Shown in pieces: positions 46,032 to 56,771 of a DNA stretch of 64,000 nt. The notes under the pieces are model-generated. The model ran no database searches, was not told the DNA's origin, and worked only from the letters and a program-made list of their open reading frames with translations. Made by a program: the position numbers and the translations under genes. Position 1 is the first letter of the stretch. The number at the start of each line of letters is the position of its first letter. Source of the DNA: CAIWHR01 sp963734575 (GTDB lineage: Bacteria; Pseudomonadota; Gammaproteobacteria; Burkholderiales; Casimicrobiaceae); the NCBI GenBank assembly GCA_963734575.1, contig CAVTHT010000016.1, positions 62,001 to 126,000 on the forward strand, given 5' to 3'.

Positions 46032-46785
46032 CTACGCGGCGGCGTCGTCGCCCAGATAGACGGCGCGCACGCGGGGGTCCGCGCGAATCGCGTCCGGGGC
46101 GCCGCTCGCGATCACGCTGCCTTCGTCGAGGACGATGATGCGGTCGGCGAACTGGAACACCACGTCCATGTCGTGCTCCGTGAACAGGACCGCAATGCGC
46201 TGCTCGCGCGCGAGGTCGGCCGCAAGCTGCATGAGCCGGGTGCGGGACCGCGGCGACATGCCCGCGGTAGGCTCGTCCATCAGCAACACGCGCGGCGCGC
46301 TCGCCAGCGCCAGCGCCAGCTCGATGCGCTTGGCATCGCCGTAGGCGAGCGTGCCGCAGGCGTGGTCGGCGAAGCGGTCCATGCGCACCCGCTCGAGCAG
46401 CGCATCGGCTTCGGCACGGAATGCGGTCGGCGCGCGCAGTCGCACGCTCGCTTCGAGTCCGGCGTGCGCGAGCAGGGCCACCTGGACGTTCTCGCGCACG
46501 GTCATCGAGGGAAAAGTCGCCGCCACCTGGAAAGTGCGCGCCACGCCGTGCCGCGCGATCGCGCGTGACGACAGGCCGTCGATGCGACGGCCTTCGAATT
46601 CCACCGTGCCCGCATCGGGCCGCAGCTGCCCGTTGATGAGGTTGAAGCACGTGGTCTTGCCGGCGCCGTTGGGCCCGATGAGCGCCACGAGCTCGCCCGC
46701 CTGCGACTTCCAGCGAGACGTCGCGCACGGCATCGATGCCGCCGAAGGACTTGCGCAGACCGATCGCGCGCAACGCCGGCGTCAC
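46032..46785 (-). CDS. livG: Branched-chain amino acid-type ABC transporter ATPase (LivG), one frameshift
   Basis: ATP-binding subunit of about 250 residues after removing one extra base near 46705-46715. The N-terminal strand LRAIGLRKSFGGIDAVRDVSLEV is in one frame and Walker A (LIGPNGAGKTTCFNLI) in the next. The remaining parts are Walker B VLLMDEPTAGMSP, the H-loop FTEHDMDVVFQFADRI and the LivG-type ending. The start is probably GTG 46785, overlapping the permease stop as GTGA. No LivF partner follows within the window: the next gene downstream is the convergent metC, and 45968-46031 is empty. Confidence 0.88.
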
Positions 46786-48683
46786 GTCGGGCGTCCCGTG
46801 CGAAGGCGCAGGAGCATGCGCTCGACCGCGCCGCCGAGCCCCATCGGGAACACGAGCACCAGCAGCAGGATGACGACACCGATGGCGGCGCGCCAGTATT
46901 CGGTGGCGCGCGCGAGCACGTCCTGCAGCCAGGTGAAGGCGGCGGCACCCAGCACCGGCCCGGCGAGCGCATTGAGACCGCCGAGCAGCACCATGACGAG
47001 GGCGTCGATCGAGCGCGGGATCGCCAGCGTTTCCGGCGAGATGCTGCCCTTCGAGAAGGCATACACGCCGCCGGCGAGACCCGCGAACGCGCCGGCGAGG
47101 GCAAACGACAGCCACTGCGTGCGACGCACGTCGATGCCGATCGCTTCGGCGCGCAATGGCGAATCGCGCGCGCCGCGCAATGCGTAGCCGAACGCGGTCT
47201 GGCCGAGCCACGCGATCGCGACGAGTGCCATGGCGACGAGGACGAGCGCAAACCAGTAGTACGTGCGCTTGTCGGCGAGCGCCGCGGCCGGCCAGACGCC
47301 GACGAGCCCGTTCGAGCCGCCGGTGACCGTGGTCCACTGGAACGCGATCGACCAGACGATCTGTGCGAATGCGAGCGTCAGCATCGCGAGATAGACGCCC
47401 GAGAGACGCACGCAGAACCAGCCGAAGAGGAGCGCGCCGGCAAGCGCTGCGACCGGCGCGGTGGCCAGCGCCGCGAGCATGGGCGCGCCGGCCTTGAGCA
47501 CGATCGCTGCCGAGTACGCACCCAGTCCGAAGTACGCGGCATGGCCGAACGACGCCATGCCGCCCGTCCCCATCATGAATTGCAGGCTGGCCGCGAAAAG
47601 CGCGAACACGAGCACGTCGGTGGCGAGAATCAGGGTGTACGTGTCGGCGAAGAACGGCAGCGCAGCGGCAAGGAGCAGCGCGATGCCGGCCCCGACCACG
47701 GCGCGCGTGCCGGGCGGGCGCACCAACCGGCGCTGCTCGGGGATCGTGGTGACCGGCGCGAGTGCGACGGGCGCACCCAGCAGACCCTGCGGCCGCAGGC
47801 TCAGCACGACCGCCATGACGATGAACTCGGCGACCAGGGTGAGCTTGGGAAATGCCACTGCGATGCCGCCGATGTCGACCGTGCCGAGCGCAACGCACAG
47901 CGCCTTGGTGAGGCCGATCAGCAATGCGGCGACGAACGCGCCGGGAATCGAGCCGAGGCCGCCGACCACGGTGACGACGAACGCTTCCGCGATGATCGAG
48001 ATGTCCATCCCGAGGTTCGCCGGCTCGCGAGGCAGCTGGAGTCCGCCGGCAAGGCCCGCGAGCGCGGCGCCGAGCGTGAATACGGCGGTGAACAGCAATC
48101 GTTCGTCGATGCCCAGCGCCGCGGCGACGGTGCGATTCTCGGTGGCGGCACGTACCAGCATGCCGAAGCGCGTGCGCGCGAGCAGCCACCACAGCCCGAG
48201 CAGCACGATGGGGCCGAGCGCCAGGAGGAAGAGGTCGTACGAGGGAATGGCGCGACCGAGCACGTCGACGGCACCGCGCAGGCCGGGTGCGCGCGGCCCG
48301 AGAAGATCCTCCGCACCCCATGCCGCGAGCGCGGCATCGCGCACGATCAGCACCACGCCGAAGGTCGCGATCAATTGCAGGAGCTCGGGGGCACCGTAGA
48401 TCGGCTTGAGCAGCGTGCGCTCCATGAGGGCGCCGAGAGCGGCGACCGCGACGGTTGCCGCGATCACGCCCACCCAGAAGCCCCAGCCGGCGTCAGGGAG
48501 GAGCGCAATGACCGTGACCGCGAGATACGCCCCCAGCATGTACAGCGAGCCGTGCGCGAAGTTGACGACACGCGTGACGCCGAAGATGAGCGTCAGGCCG
48601 GCGGCGACGATGAACAGCGAAGATGCGCTCGCGAGCCCGGTGACGAGCTGCGCGAACAGGGCGCCGGCGGATAGGTTGGCCAA
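46782..48683 (-). CDS. livHM: Fused LivH-LivM branched-chain-type ABC permease
   Basis: A 633-residue inner-membrane protein combining two permeases. Residues about 1-300 are LivH-like (TLIFGVTRVVNFAHGSLYMLGAY, AAALGIDERLLF, VVGGLGSIPGAFVAALLIG). Residues about 320-633 are LivM-like (GTGGMASFGHAAYFGLGAYSAAI, SGVYLAMLTLAFAQI, AEAIGIDVRRTQWLSFALAGAFAGLAGG, MVLLGGLNALAGPVLGAA). The two halves are normally separate proteins. A TAGAAT -10 box lies about 64 bases upstream. Its stop overlaps the LivG start. The solute is unknown; amino acids, urea, or aromatic acids are all possible for this class. Confidence 0.92.
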   Translation of the reverse strand: MANLSAGALFAQLVTGLASASSLFIVAAGLTLIFGVTRVVNFAHGSLYMLGAYLAVTVIALLPDAGWGFWVGVIAATVAVAALGALMERTLLKPIYGAPELLQLIATFGVVLIVRDAALAAWGAEDLLGPRAPGLRGAVDVLGRAIPSYDLFLLALGPIVLLGLWWLLARTRFGMLVRAATENRTVAAALGIDERLLFTAVFTLGAALAGLAGGLQLPREPANLGMDISIIAEAFVVTVVGGLGSIPGAFVAALLIGLTKALCVALGTVDIGGIAVAFPKLTLVAEFIVMAVVLSLRPQGLLGAPVALAPVTTIPEQRRLVRPPGTRAVVGAGIALLLAAALPFFADTYTLILATDVLVFALFAASLQFMMGTGGMASFGHAAYFGLGAYSAAIVLKAGAPMLAALATAPVAALAGALLFGWFCVRLSGVYLAMLTLAFAQIVWSIAFQWTTVTGGSNGLVGVWPAAALADKRTYYWFALVLVAMALVAIAWLGQTAFGYALRGARDSPLRAEAIGIDVRRTQWLSFALAGAFAGLAGGVYAFSKGSISPETLAIPRSIDALVMVLLGGLNALAGPVLGAAAFTWLQDVLARATEYWRAAIGVVILLLVLVFPMGLGGAVERMLLRLRTGRPT

Positions 48684-48746
48684 GACGATCTCGATCGGGG
48701 GATGCGCACGTACGCGCGCATCCAGCCGAACGGGACGCGGCCCCCG

Positions 48747-48752
48747 ATTCTA
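48747..48752 (-). promoter_or_regulatory. -10 box of the livHM gene
   Basis: TAGAAT on the minus strand, 63 bases before the start of the fused permease. Having its own promoter would let permease and ATPase be expressed apart from the binding protein. Pattern-based. Confidence 0.35.
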
Positions 48753-48792
48753 GCCGGTCATCCGGGGAGGGCGATGCGGCGGGTATCGCGTG

Positions 48793-49989
48793 CTACTCCG
48801 CCGGACGGAGCCGGCGCACCACGTCGTCCGGCGGCAGGAAGTCCTTGCCGTCGGCGTAGCGCCAGTCGACCATCACGCCCTTGCCGTCGCGTACCGCGGT
48901 GCGGCCGACATAGGCGCCCATCGTGGACTGATGATCGATGGCGCGAAACGTGACGCGGCCGAAGGGTGTGTCGACACCGAGGCCCGTGAGCGCGGTCACC
49001 AGCTTTTCCGTATCGGTCGAGCCGGCCTTTTGCAGCGCCGCCGCGGCGGCGCGCACTGCGCTGTAACCCACCACGGATCCCAGGCGCGGATACTCCTTGA
49101 ACTTCGCCTGGTAGGCGTCGCGGAAGCGCTTGTGCTCGGGCGTGTCGATCGCGTACCACGGGTAGCCGGTCACCCACCACCCGACCGGCGCCTCGTCCTT
49201 GAGCGGATCGAGATACTCGGGCTCGCCGCCGAGAAGGTTCAGCACCGGACGGTCGCGGAAGAGCCCGCGGAGCTGCCCTTCGCGCACGAAGCGCGCGAGG
49301 TCGGGACCGAACAGCGAGGAGAAGATCGCGTCGGGCTTGGCGTCGACGAGTGCCTGCACGACGGGACCGGCCTCCATCTTGCCCAGGGTCACGGCCTGCT
49401 CGATGAATTCGACGTTGCCGGGCTGCAGCGCGGCGAGCTGCTGCTTGAAGGTGGCCGTCGCCGCCTGGCCGTACTCGTAATTGGGATAGACGATGGCCCA
49501 CCGCTTCTTGTTGAGGCGCGCCGCTTCCGGCACGAGCATCGCCGTCTGCATGTAGGTGGATGCACGCAGGCGGAAGGTGTACCGGTTGCCGTTCTCCCAC
49601 ACGATCTTGTCGGTGAGGGGCTCGGCTGCGAGGAACACCACCTTGCGCTGCTTGGCGAGATCGGCGACCGCGAGGCCCACGTTCGAGGCGAACGTGCCGA
49701 GCAGCATGACCGCATGCTCGCGGCTCAGAAGCTCCTCGGCGACGCGTACGGCGTCTCCCGGACTGCCGTTGTCGTCGCGCACGACGAGCTCCAGCGGCTG
49801 CCCGAGCACGCCACCTGCGGCGTTGATCTCGTCGCGCGCAAGCTCCATCCCCTTCCGGTAGGGCTCGAGGAACGCCGGGAACTGCTTGTAGCTGTTGAGC
49901 TCGCCGATGCGGATGGGCTCGGCCGCGGCGATTCCCGACAGCAGCACGAGGGCAAGTCCCGTCGTCATCCACTGCACCACACGCTTCAT
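48793..49989 (-). CDS. ABC transporter substrate-binding protein (Liv/urea type)
   Basis: Periplasmic leucine-binding-type receptor, 398 residues. A signal peptide (MTTGLALVLLSGIAAAEP) leads into PIRIGELNSYKQFPAFLEPYRKGMELARDEINAAGG, the family start. LGTFASNVGLAVADLAKQRKVVFLAAEP and WAIVYPNYEYGQAATATFKQQL line the ligand cleft. ATG 49989 follows GGAGATCGA; the longer in-frame start lacks a signal sequence. It lies 109 bases ahead of the fused permease on the same strand and is its likely partner. The ligand is unknown; the cleft lacks the obvious Ser-Thr pattern of strict leucine binders. Confidence 0.9.
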   Translation of the reverse strand: MKRVVQWMTTGLALVLLSGIAAAEPIRIGELNSYKQFPAFLEPYRKGMELARDEINAAGGVLGQPLELVVRDDNGSPGDAVRVAEELLSREHAVMLLGTFASNVGLAVADLAKQRKVVFLAAEPLTDKIVWENGNRYTFRLRASTYMQTAMLVPEAARLNKKRWAIVYPNYEYGQAATATFKQQLAALQPGNVEFIEQAVTLGKMEAGPVVQALVDAKPDAIFSSLFGPDLARFVREGQLRGLFRDRPVLNLLGGEPEYLDPLKDEAPVGWWVTGYPWYAIDTPEHKRFRDAYQAKFKEYPRLGSVVGYSAVRAAAAALQKAGSTDTEKLVTALTGLGVDTPFGRVTFRAIDHQSTMGAYVGRTAVRDGKGVMVDWRYADGKDFLPPDDVVRRLRPAE

Positions 49990-50146
49990 TCGATCTCCTG
50001 GTCGGTTGGGTATTGCGCGGCAGGCCCTCAACGCGCGCCCGGCCCGTTCGTTGACGTCCCGATGCCGCATGCGCTGATCACGGCGCGTGTCGACACAAGG
50101 CATGACGATAGAACCAAAGCGCCTGACGCGCGCGGGTCCGCGGCGG

Positions 50147-50152
50147 TAAAAT
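50147..50152 (+). promoter_or_regulatory. -10 box ahead of the large flavoprotein
   Basis: TAAAAT in a GC-rich context, 77 bases before the ATG at 50229. The rest of the 49990-50228 gap shows nothing recognisable apart from the Shine-Dalgarno of the divergent binding-protein gene. Confidence 0.4.
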
Positions 50153-50228
50153 CGCGGGTTTGCGACTTTCGCGCGTGTGCGTCCTTGCGACGCACTCGCC
50201 CGCCGCGCGGCGGGCCCGCCCGCCTTTC

Positions 50229-53200
50229 ATGTCCATGCCTCTCGATTCCGCCCCCTCATTATCGCTGGCGTTCGGCCTCGACTTCGAGTCGCTGTATACC
50301 GTCGAGGGCGCCGCGCGCATCGATGCGCTGTTCCTCGAGCACCTCGAGGGCGCCGACGCGAAGCTCGCGCAGGCGCTGCGCGCCGCGCGCGACAACCCGG
50401 CCGCGCTGTCGCTCAAGCAGGAATCCGAGCTGCTGATCGCGATCGGGCCGCATCTCGAGGACTTCGTCGCGCAGCTCTTCGCCATTGCGCCCGAGGTCCG
50501 CAACCTCGAGGCCGCGCATCACGCACTCGCGCCGCTCTTCTCGGTCAAGCGCCTCTTCGTGCAGCGCAAGGCTATGAACGCATACAGGGCGGATGTCGCC
50601 GCAACGTTCGATGGCACCGCGCTGCGCGAGGCGCTGGCCGCGCACCTCGGCCCGGCGTTCACCGAGCTCGATTTCGCCAACGCGGTGACGGCGTGGCAAC
50701 AGGCCGCGGACCAGCACGCCGAGGTGCTCGACCTCGCCGCACGCTATGCCGCGTGGGCGGCGCACACGCCCGAAGGACGCGCTGCGCACCGGCGCGGAGT
50801 CCTGTTTCGCGCACCCCGCAAGCTCGATGCGCTGCGTCTCGTGCCGATCGAGGCCACGCACGTCGGCGAGGTGGAGGCATGGAAGCTTGCCGGCGATCAC
50901 GTGCGCCGGCGCGAGGGCTTCGGGCTGACCGATCCCGGCACCGATCTCGTGGGCGCGCTCGATCAGGCGCACTACTGCATCTGGTGCCACGAGCAGGGCA
51001 AGGACTCGTGCGCGCGCGGCCTGTTCGAGAAGAAACCGGCCGACGGCTCGCGGCCCGCCGATCCCTTCAAGAAGAGCGCCTTCGGCGTGTCGCTCGCCGG
51101 CTGCCCGCTGGAAGAGCGGATCTCCGAGTTCCACAAGCTGCGCGCCGAGGGCTGGCCCCTCGCGGCGCTGGCGATGATCTGCGTCGACAACCCCATGGCG
51201 GCGGGCACCGGGCATCGCATCTGCAACGACTGCATGAAGTCCTGCATCTACCAGAAGCAGGATCCGGTCGACATCCCGCAGTCGGAAACGCGGGTGCTGA
51301 AGGACGTGCTCGAGCTGCCGTGGGGCTTCGAGATCTACAGCCTCTTCACGCGCTGGAATCCGCTCAACCTGCGCCGGCCGATGCCGCGGCCGGCGACCGG
51401 CAAGCGGGTGCTGGTCGTGGGCATGGGACCCGCGGGCTTCACGCTGGCGCATCACCTGCTCAACGACGGGCATACCGTCGTCGGTGTCGACGGCCTCAAG
51501 ATCGAGCCGCTCGATCCGGCGTTGTCCGGCGTGACGCCGCGCGGCGAGCGCGTGCCGTTCGCACCGGTGCACGACATCGGCGCCTTGCGCGAGCCGCTCG
51601 ACGACCGCGCTCATGGCCGGCTTCGGCGGCGTCGCGGAATACGGCATCACCGTGCGGTGGGACAAGAACTTCCTCAAGGTGCTGCGCCTCCTCATCGAGC
51701 GGCGCGACCGCTTTGCGCTCTTCGGCGGCGTGCGTTTCGGCGGCACGCTGACGGCTGGACGATGCCTTCGCGCTGGGCTTCGATCACGTCGCGCTGGCCG
51801 CGGGTGCCGGTCGCCCGACGGTGCTCGATCTCCCCAATGGTCTCGCGCACGGCGTGCGCACCGCATCCGATTTCCTGATGGCGCTGCAGCTCACCGGTGC
51901 GGCGAAGCGCGACTCGGTCGCCAACATGCAGGTGCGCCTGCCGGTCGTCGTGGTCGGCGGCGGCCTCACGGCGATCGACACCGCGACCGAGGCGCTCGCC
52001 TACTACCCGGTGCAGGTCGAGAAATTCCTCGCGCGCTACGAAGCGCTCGTCGCCGAGCGTGGCAGCGACGCGGTGCGAGTCGGCGTGGACCGCGGCCGAG
52101 CGCGACGTCGCCGCCGAGTTTCTGCTGCACGCGCGGGCCATTCGCGCCGAGCGGGACGCCGCGCGCAACGCGCAGCGCGCGCCCCGCATCGTCGAGCTGC
52201 TGCAAGGCTGGGGCGGGGCGACCATCGCCTACCGCCGCCGTCTCATCGACAGCCCCTCGTACACGCTCAACCACGAGGAAGTCGAAAAGGCGCTGGAGGA
52301 GGGCATCCGGTTCGCCGAAGGCCTGACGCCGCTCGCGATCGATGTCGATGCCCACGGCCGCGCCGCGGCCCTGCGCGTATCGGTCCAGCGCAACGACGGC
52401 GAGGGCGTGTGGCACGAGACCGGCCGCGCCGTGCTCGCGGCGCGGACCATCCTGATCGCCGCGGGAACGCAGCCCAACACCGTGCTCGCACGCGAGGACG
52501 CCGGGCATTTCGCGCTCGACGGCCGCTATTTCCGGCTGCTCGACGAGGAAGGCCGGCTCGTCAAGCCGCTGCGCGGCCTCGCCAAGCCGCGAGGTGCCCG
52601 CGGTGCTGACGGAGCGCCGCGCGGACGGCCGCGCGATCAGCTTCTTCGGCGATCTCCATCCGTCGTTCCACGGCAACGTGGTGAAGGCGATGGCCAGCGC
52701 GAAGCAGGGCCATCCGATCGTCTCGCGCATGCTCGCCGACATCACGCCGGCCAGCAGCGTGTCCGACGCCGCGTTTCTCCAGCACCTCAACGACGAGCTT
52801 CGCGCGAGCGTCGTGCGCGTCGAACGCCTGACGCCGACGATCGTCGAGGTGGTGGTGCGCGCGAAGGCTGCCGCGCGCCGCTTCGAGCCCGGCCAGTTCT
52901 ACCGCCTGCAGAATTTCGAAAGCCTCGCGCCCGTCGTCGACGGCACGCGTCTCGCGATGGAAGGGCTCGCGCTCACCGGCGCGTGGGTGGACCGCGAGCA
53001 GGGACTCGTCTCCACCATCGTGCTCGAGATGGGTGGCTCGTCGAGCCTGTGCACCGTATTGCGCCCGGGCGAACCCGTCATCCTGATGGGGCCCACGGGA
53101 ACGCCGACGGAGATCGAGGCCGACGAAACGGTCGTGCTCGCCGGCGGCGGTCTCGGCAATGCCGTGCTGTTCTCGATTGGCCAGGCGTTCCGGCGCGCGG

Positions 53201-53772
53201 GCTCGCGCGTGCTGTACTTCGCGGGCTACAAGAAGATGATCGATCGTTACAAGGTCGACGAGATCGAGACCGCCGCGGACGTGGTCGTATGGTGCTGCGA
53301 CGAAGCTCCGGGCTTCGCACCACGCCGGCCGCAGGATCGCGCGTTCGTCGGCAACATCGTCGAGGCGATGCATGCGTATGCGAGCGGCACGCTCGGCGAG
53401 CAGGCGATTGCCTTCACGGCTTGCGATCGCATCATCGCCATCGGCTCCGATCGCATGATGGCGGCCGTGGGTGCCGCACGGCATGGCGTGCTTGCGCGTT
53501 ATCTCAAGCCGTCGCACCGGGCGATCGGCTCGATCAACTCCCCGATGCAGTGCATGATGAAGGAGATCTGCGCACAATGCCTGCAGCCGCAGCGCGACCC
53601 GGCGACCGGGGAAGTGCGTTACGTGTTCTCCTGCTTCAACCAGGACCAGCCGCTCGATGCCGTCGACTTCGTCGCGCTCGATGCGCGCCTGCGCCAGAAC
53701 AACGTGCAGGAAAAGCTGACGGCGCAGTGGCTCGCGCGTTGCACCGATCACCTCGCAGCGCCCCCCGGCTGA
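50229..53772 (+). CDS. Large multidomain Fe-S flavoprotein oxidoreductase, four frameshifts
   Basis: About 1,179 residues after removing four extra bases (near 51605, 51755, 52085 and 52590). Residues 1-250 are helical and unrecognised. A Cys-rich region follows (CIWCHEQGKDSCARG, then CNDCMKSCIYQKQDPVDIPQ), like the Fe-S part of GltD-type proteins. Two Rossmann domains follow (VLVVGMGPAGFTLAHHL near 395; VVVVGGGLTAIDTATEAL near 575). The last 350 residues resemble ferredoxin reductase/PyrK (FEPGQFYRLQNFE, GPTGTPTEIE, LAGGGLGNAVLFSIGQ) ending with MKEICAQCLQPQ and a later Cys, a probable [2Fe-2S] site. It should move electrons between NAD(P)H, flavin and Fe-S centres. The partner is unknown. 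Confidence 0.82.
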
Positions 53773-53810
53773 GCGTTGCGACACGAACGACATTGGGAGC
53801 TTTTGGCGCC

Positions 53811-53831
53811 CGTCGCCGGGAAAAATTTACA
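53811..53831. promoter_or_regulatory. Possible activator site (TGTAAA-N10-CGAC, minus orientation)
   Basis: On the minus strand TGTAAA (53826-53831) is followed after 10 bases by CGAC (53812-53815). It lies 64-84 bases upstream of the sigma-54 promoter at 53895. It resembles the sites at 10534 and 33519, although orientation and spacer differ. Confidence 0.3.
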
Positions 53832-53894
53832 AGCCACGCAAGCTCGTGCCGGCATTTTCGATGAAATTGCCGGGGAGGCGTCAACCGTTGCCTG

Positions 53895-53910
53895 CGGCAC
53901 ACCGTTTGCT
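53895..53910 (+). promoter_or_regulatory. Sigma-54 (-24/-12) promoter
   Basis: CGGCACACCGTTTGCT keeps GGCAC and TTGCT at the exact RpoN spacing (10 bases between GG and GC). Transcription would start near 53921, giving a leader of about 127 bases before ATG 54048. Confidence 0.68.
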
Positions 53911-54047
53911 GACGTAGCTGGCAATTACGGCGGGAGCCGGGCCAATGGGCACGCGCGCCGTGTGCCCACCCGCGCAGGGCGCGCCGTTCCCGTCGATCAC
54001 AACAACCGCGCCGCGTGCCCGCGGCCGAAGTGCAGGGGGTTCTCGTC

Positions 54048-56763
54048 ATGCAAGCCTCGATCTTGCGCAATATCCTGGTGTCGTTCATCGCCGTCCTCGC
54101 GTGGGCGATCGCTCCAGCCGCGCTGGCCGATCCGCCGGCGCGCATTGCGCGTCTCAGCTATACGACCGGTGCGGTGAGCTTTTCGCCGGCCCTCGATCCC
54201 GACAACTGGGCGCAGGCCTCCGTCAATCGCCCGTTCTTCATCGGCGACCGCCTGTGGACGGACGGCAACGCGCGCGCGGAGCTCGAGTTCGGAACCGCGG
54301 TCGTGCATGCGGCGCCGCGCACCAGCGTCACCGTGCTCAATATCGACGAGCGCATCACGCAGCTCGAGGTCGCGGAAGGCCGCCTGAACGTACGCGTGCG
54401 CACGCTCGAGAACGGCGAGAGCTTCGAGATCGACACGCCGAACCTCGCCTTCGCGATCACGCGTCCCGGCACCTATCGCGTGGAGGTCGATCCGCAGGGC
54501 GACAGCACGATCGTCGCGGTGCGCGAGGGCCACGGCGAAGTGTATGGCGAAGGCCGTTCGTACATCGTCGATCGGGGCCAGTGGTACGAGTTCTACGGCA
54601 CCGCGCTCGACAACGATTACGCACGCATTCCCGCTGCGGATGAATTCGATCGCTGGGCGCTGGGCCGCGATGCCCGTCACGATCGCTCCGTGAGCGCGCG
54701 TTACGTGCCGCGCACGATGATCGGCTACGAGGATCTCGATGCCTACGGCTCGTGGTCGGTCGTCGCGGATTACGGCAACGTGTGGATCCCGCGCTCGGTG
54801 CCGGCGGACTGGGCGCCGTATCGCAACGGCCACTGGACGTGGATCGATCCGTGGGGATGGACCTGGGTCGACGATGCGCCGTGGGGCTTCGCGCCATTCC
54901 ACTACGGCCGCTGGACCCGCGTGCAGAACCGCTGGGGCTGGGTGCCCGGTCCGACCAACGTGCGGCCGGTGTATGCGCCCGCGCTCGTCGCGTTCGTCGG
55001 CGGCAGCAACTTCAGCGTCAGCGTGGGCGGGACTTCCAGCCGCGGCGTCGCGTGGTTCCCGCTCGCGCCCGGCGAGGTCTACCGGCCGTCGTACCAGGTG
55101 AGCCGCGAGTACTTCACCCAGGTCAACGTCACCAACACGCGCGTCAATACGACCGTCATCACCAACATCTACAACAGTCCCGATGCCGTGCGGGAAGTGC
55201 GCTATCGCCATCGCGAATCGGCGGCGGTGACGGCGGTTCCCGTGAACACGTTCGTCGAGTCGCGTCCGGTCGCCCGTGCCGCGGTGCCGGTCCGGCAGAT
55301 CACGCAAGCCGTGCAGGCGGCGCCTGTCGTCGTCGCACCGGTGGTCGCACCGGCACGCGCGAGCGTGATGGGGGCGGCCGGCGCCGCCCGGGTCAAGCCG
55401 CCGGAGGCGGTCACGCGCCGCCAGGTCGTCGCCCGGACCCCGCCGCCGCAGGCGACACCCGCGTTCACGCCGACACAGGCGGCAACAGGCGCCGCCACTC
55501 CGGAATCGAACTCCCTGCGCGACACGAATCGTGCGCGGGCGCCGCGGGAACGCGTGCGTGTGGTCACGACGACTGGCCAGCAGGCCACGCCGGCGGCAAC
55601 GGCGGAGCATCGCGGCCGACCCGAAGGAACGCCGCCGCGTGCAGGTTCGGCGGCCGCTACGGGCGCGACGGGCGCAACGGGGGCGGGCAACCGCCGGCTC
55701 GCGGCGAGGCCGGGCGGGGGCGCCCGGTGCGCCGGCAGCGGCGACCGCCACGGGGCCGGCCGGCTGGGCGCGGAACCCGGTGCGCACGCAGGGGGCGCCG
55801 GCCGCCGGCCGCACGACGCCGGACGAGCGGGATGCACGCGGCAACGGTCGCGCCAATGGTAGGGATCGCGCGGCCGACCGCCCGGGTGCCCCCGCAGTGA
55901 CTCCGGTCACGCCACCGGCGGCAGCGCCTTCCGTGCCACCGACTGCACCCGCCACCGCCGGTCCCGAGCCGGGACGCCCGCAGGGGACGGGCAAGGCGCC
56001 TGACGAGAAACGTGACGCGGCTGGACGCGGTGCGCGGCGCGAAGCTCCGCAACGGGCGCCCGAGGCTCCGCCAGCGGCGCAACCCGGTCGCGCCCCGTCA
56101 CCTGCCGCCGGGGCACCGGCCGACGGTGCGACGGGTGCTCAGGCGGGACGCAACAACGGTCGGGCACGAGGACGTGAGGAAGCGCCGGCCGCCGCACCCG
56201 CGCGTCCGGCGGCTCCCGCGGCCGCACCCACCGCCGAAGCGCCACCTGCGCCACCTGCGCAGACCGAGCCGCGGCAACGCGGCAACGCCCGCGGTCGCGC
56301 CCCGGAGGCGGCTTCACAGTCGCCGGCGGCTGCCCCCGCCGCGCCTTCGCCGCGGTCCGCCGAGCCACCCGCAGCAGCCCGACCCGAAGCCGGTGCACGG
56401 CGCGCGCCTCCACCCGCAACGCCCGCACCTGCACCGGCACCCGCTGCGCCGTCTCGCGCGACACCGGCCGCTCCGGCAGCGCCTGCCGCTGCCCAGCGCC
56501 AGCGGCACCTGCGGCCCGGCCGCGCAACCGCCCGCTGCGCCCGCGCCTGCACCGGGGGCTGCGCCGGCTCGCGCGGCACCACGGGTCGCTCCGGCGGCGC
56601 CTCCCGCTGCAGCGCCAGCGGCCCCGCCAAGGGCCCGGGCGCGCAACCGCCCGCTCCGCCCGCGAACGCGGAGCGTGGCCAGGGGCGCGGCAAGGACGAC
56701 AAAGGTGGCGACGCAGAGCAGCGCCGCCGTGAGAAGGGTAAGGACAAGGACAAGAACGACTGA
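54048..56763 (+). CDS. Secreted FecR/DUF6600-domain protein with long Pro/Ala-rich tail, frameshifted
   Basis: Exported protein of about 900 residues. A signal peptide (IAVLAWAIAPAALADP) precedes a FecR-like beta domain (about residues 30-180: YTTGAVSFSPALDPDNW, RAELEFGTAVVHAAP, LAFAITRPGTYRVEV). A DUF6600 region rich in Trp/Gly/Tyr (about 225-330: YGSWSVVADYGNVWIP, WTWIDPWGWTWVDDAPWG) comes next. The remaining 480 or so residues are low-complexity Pro/Ala/Arg, ending in a Lys/Arg/Asp tail KGKDKDKND. Frame changes near 55700, 56490 and 56640 (the last two compensating) are needed to keep the tail uniform. ATG 54048 follows GGGGG. A sigma-54 promoter lies upstream. Function unknown; envelope location is likely. 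Confidence 0.8.
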
Positions 56764-56771
56764 GGACGTAC

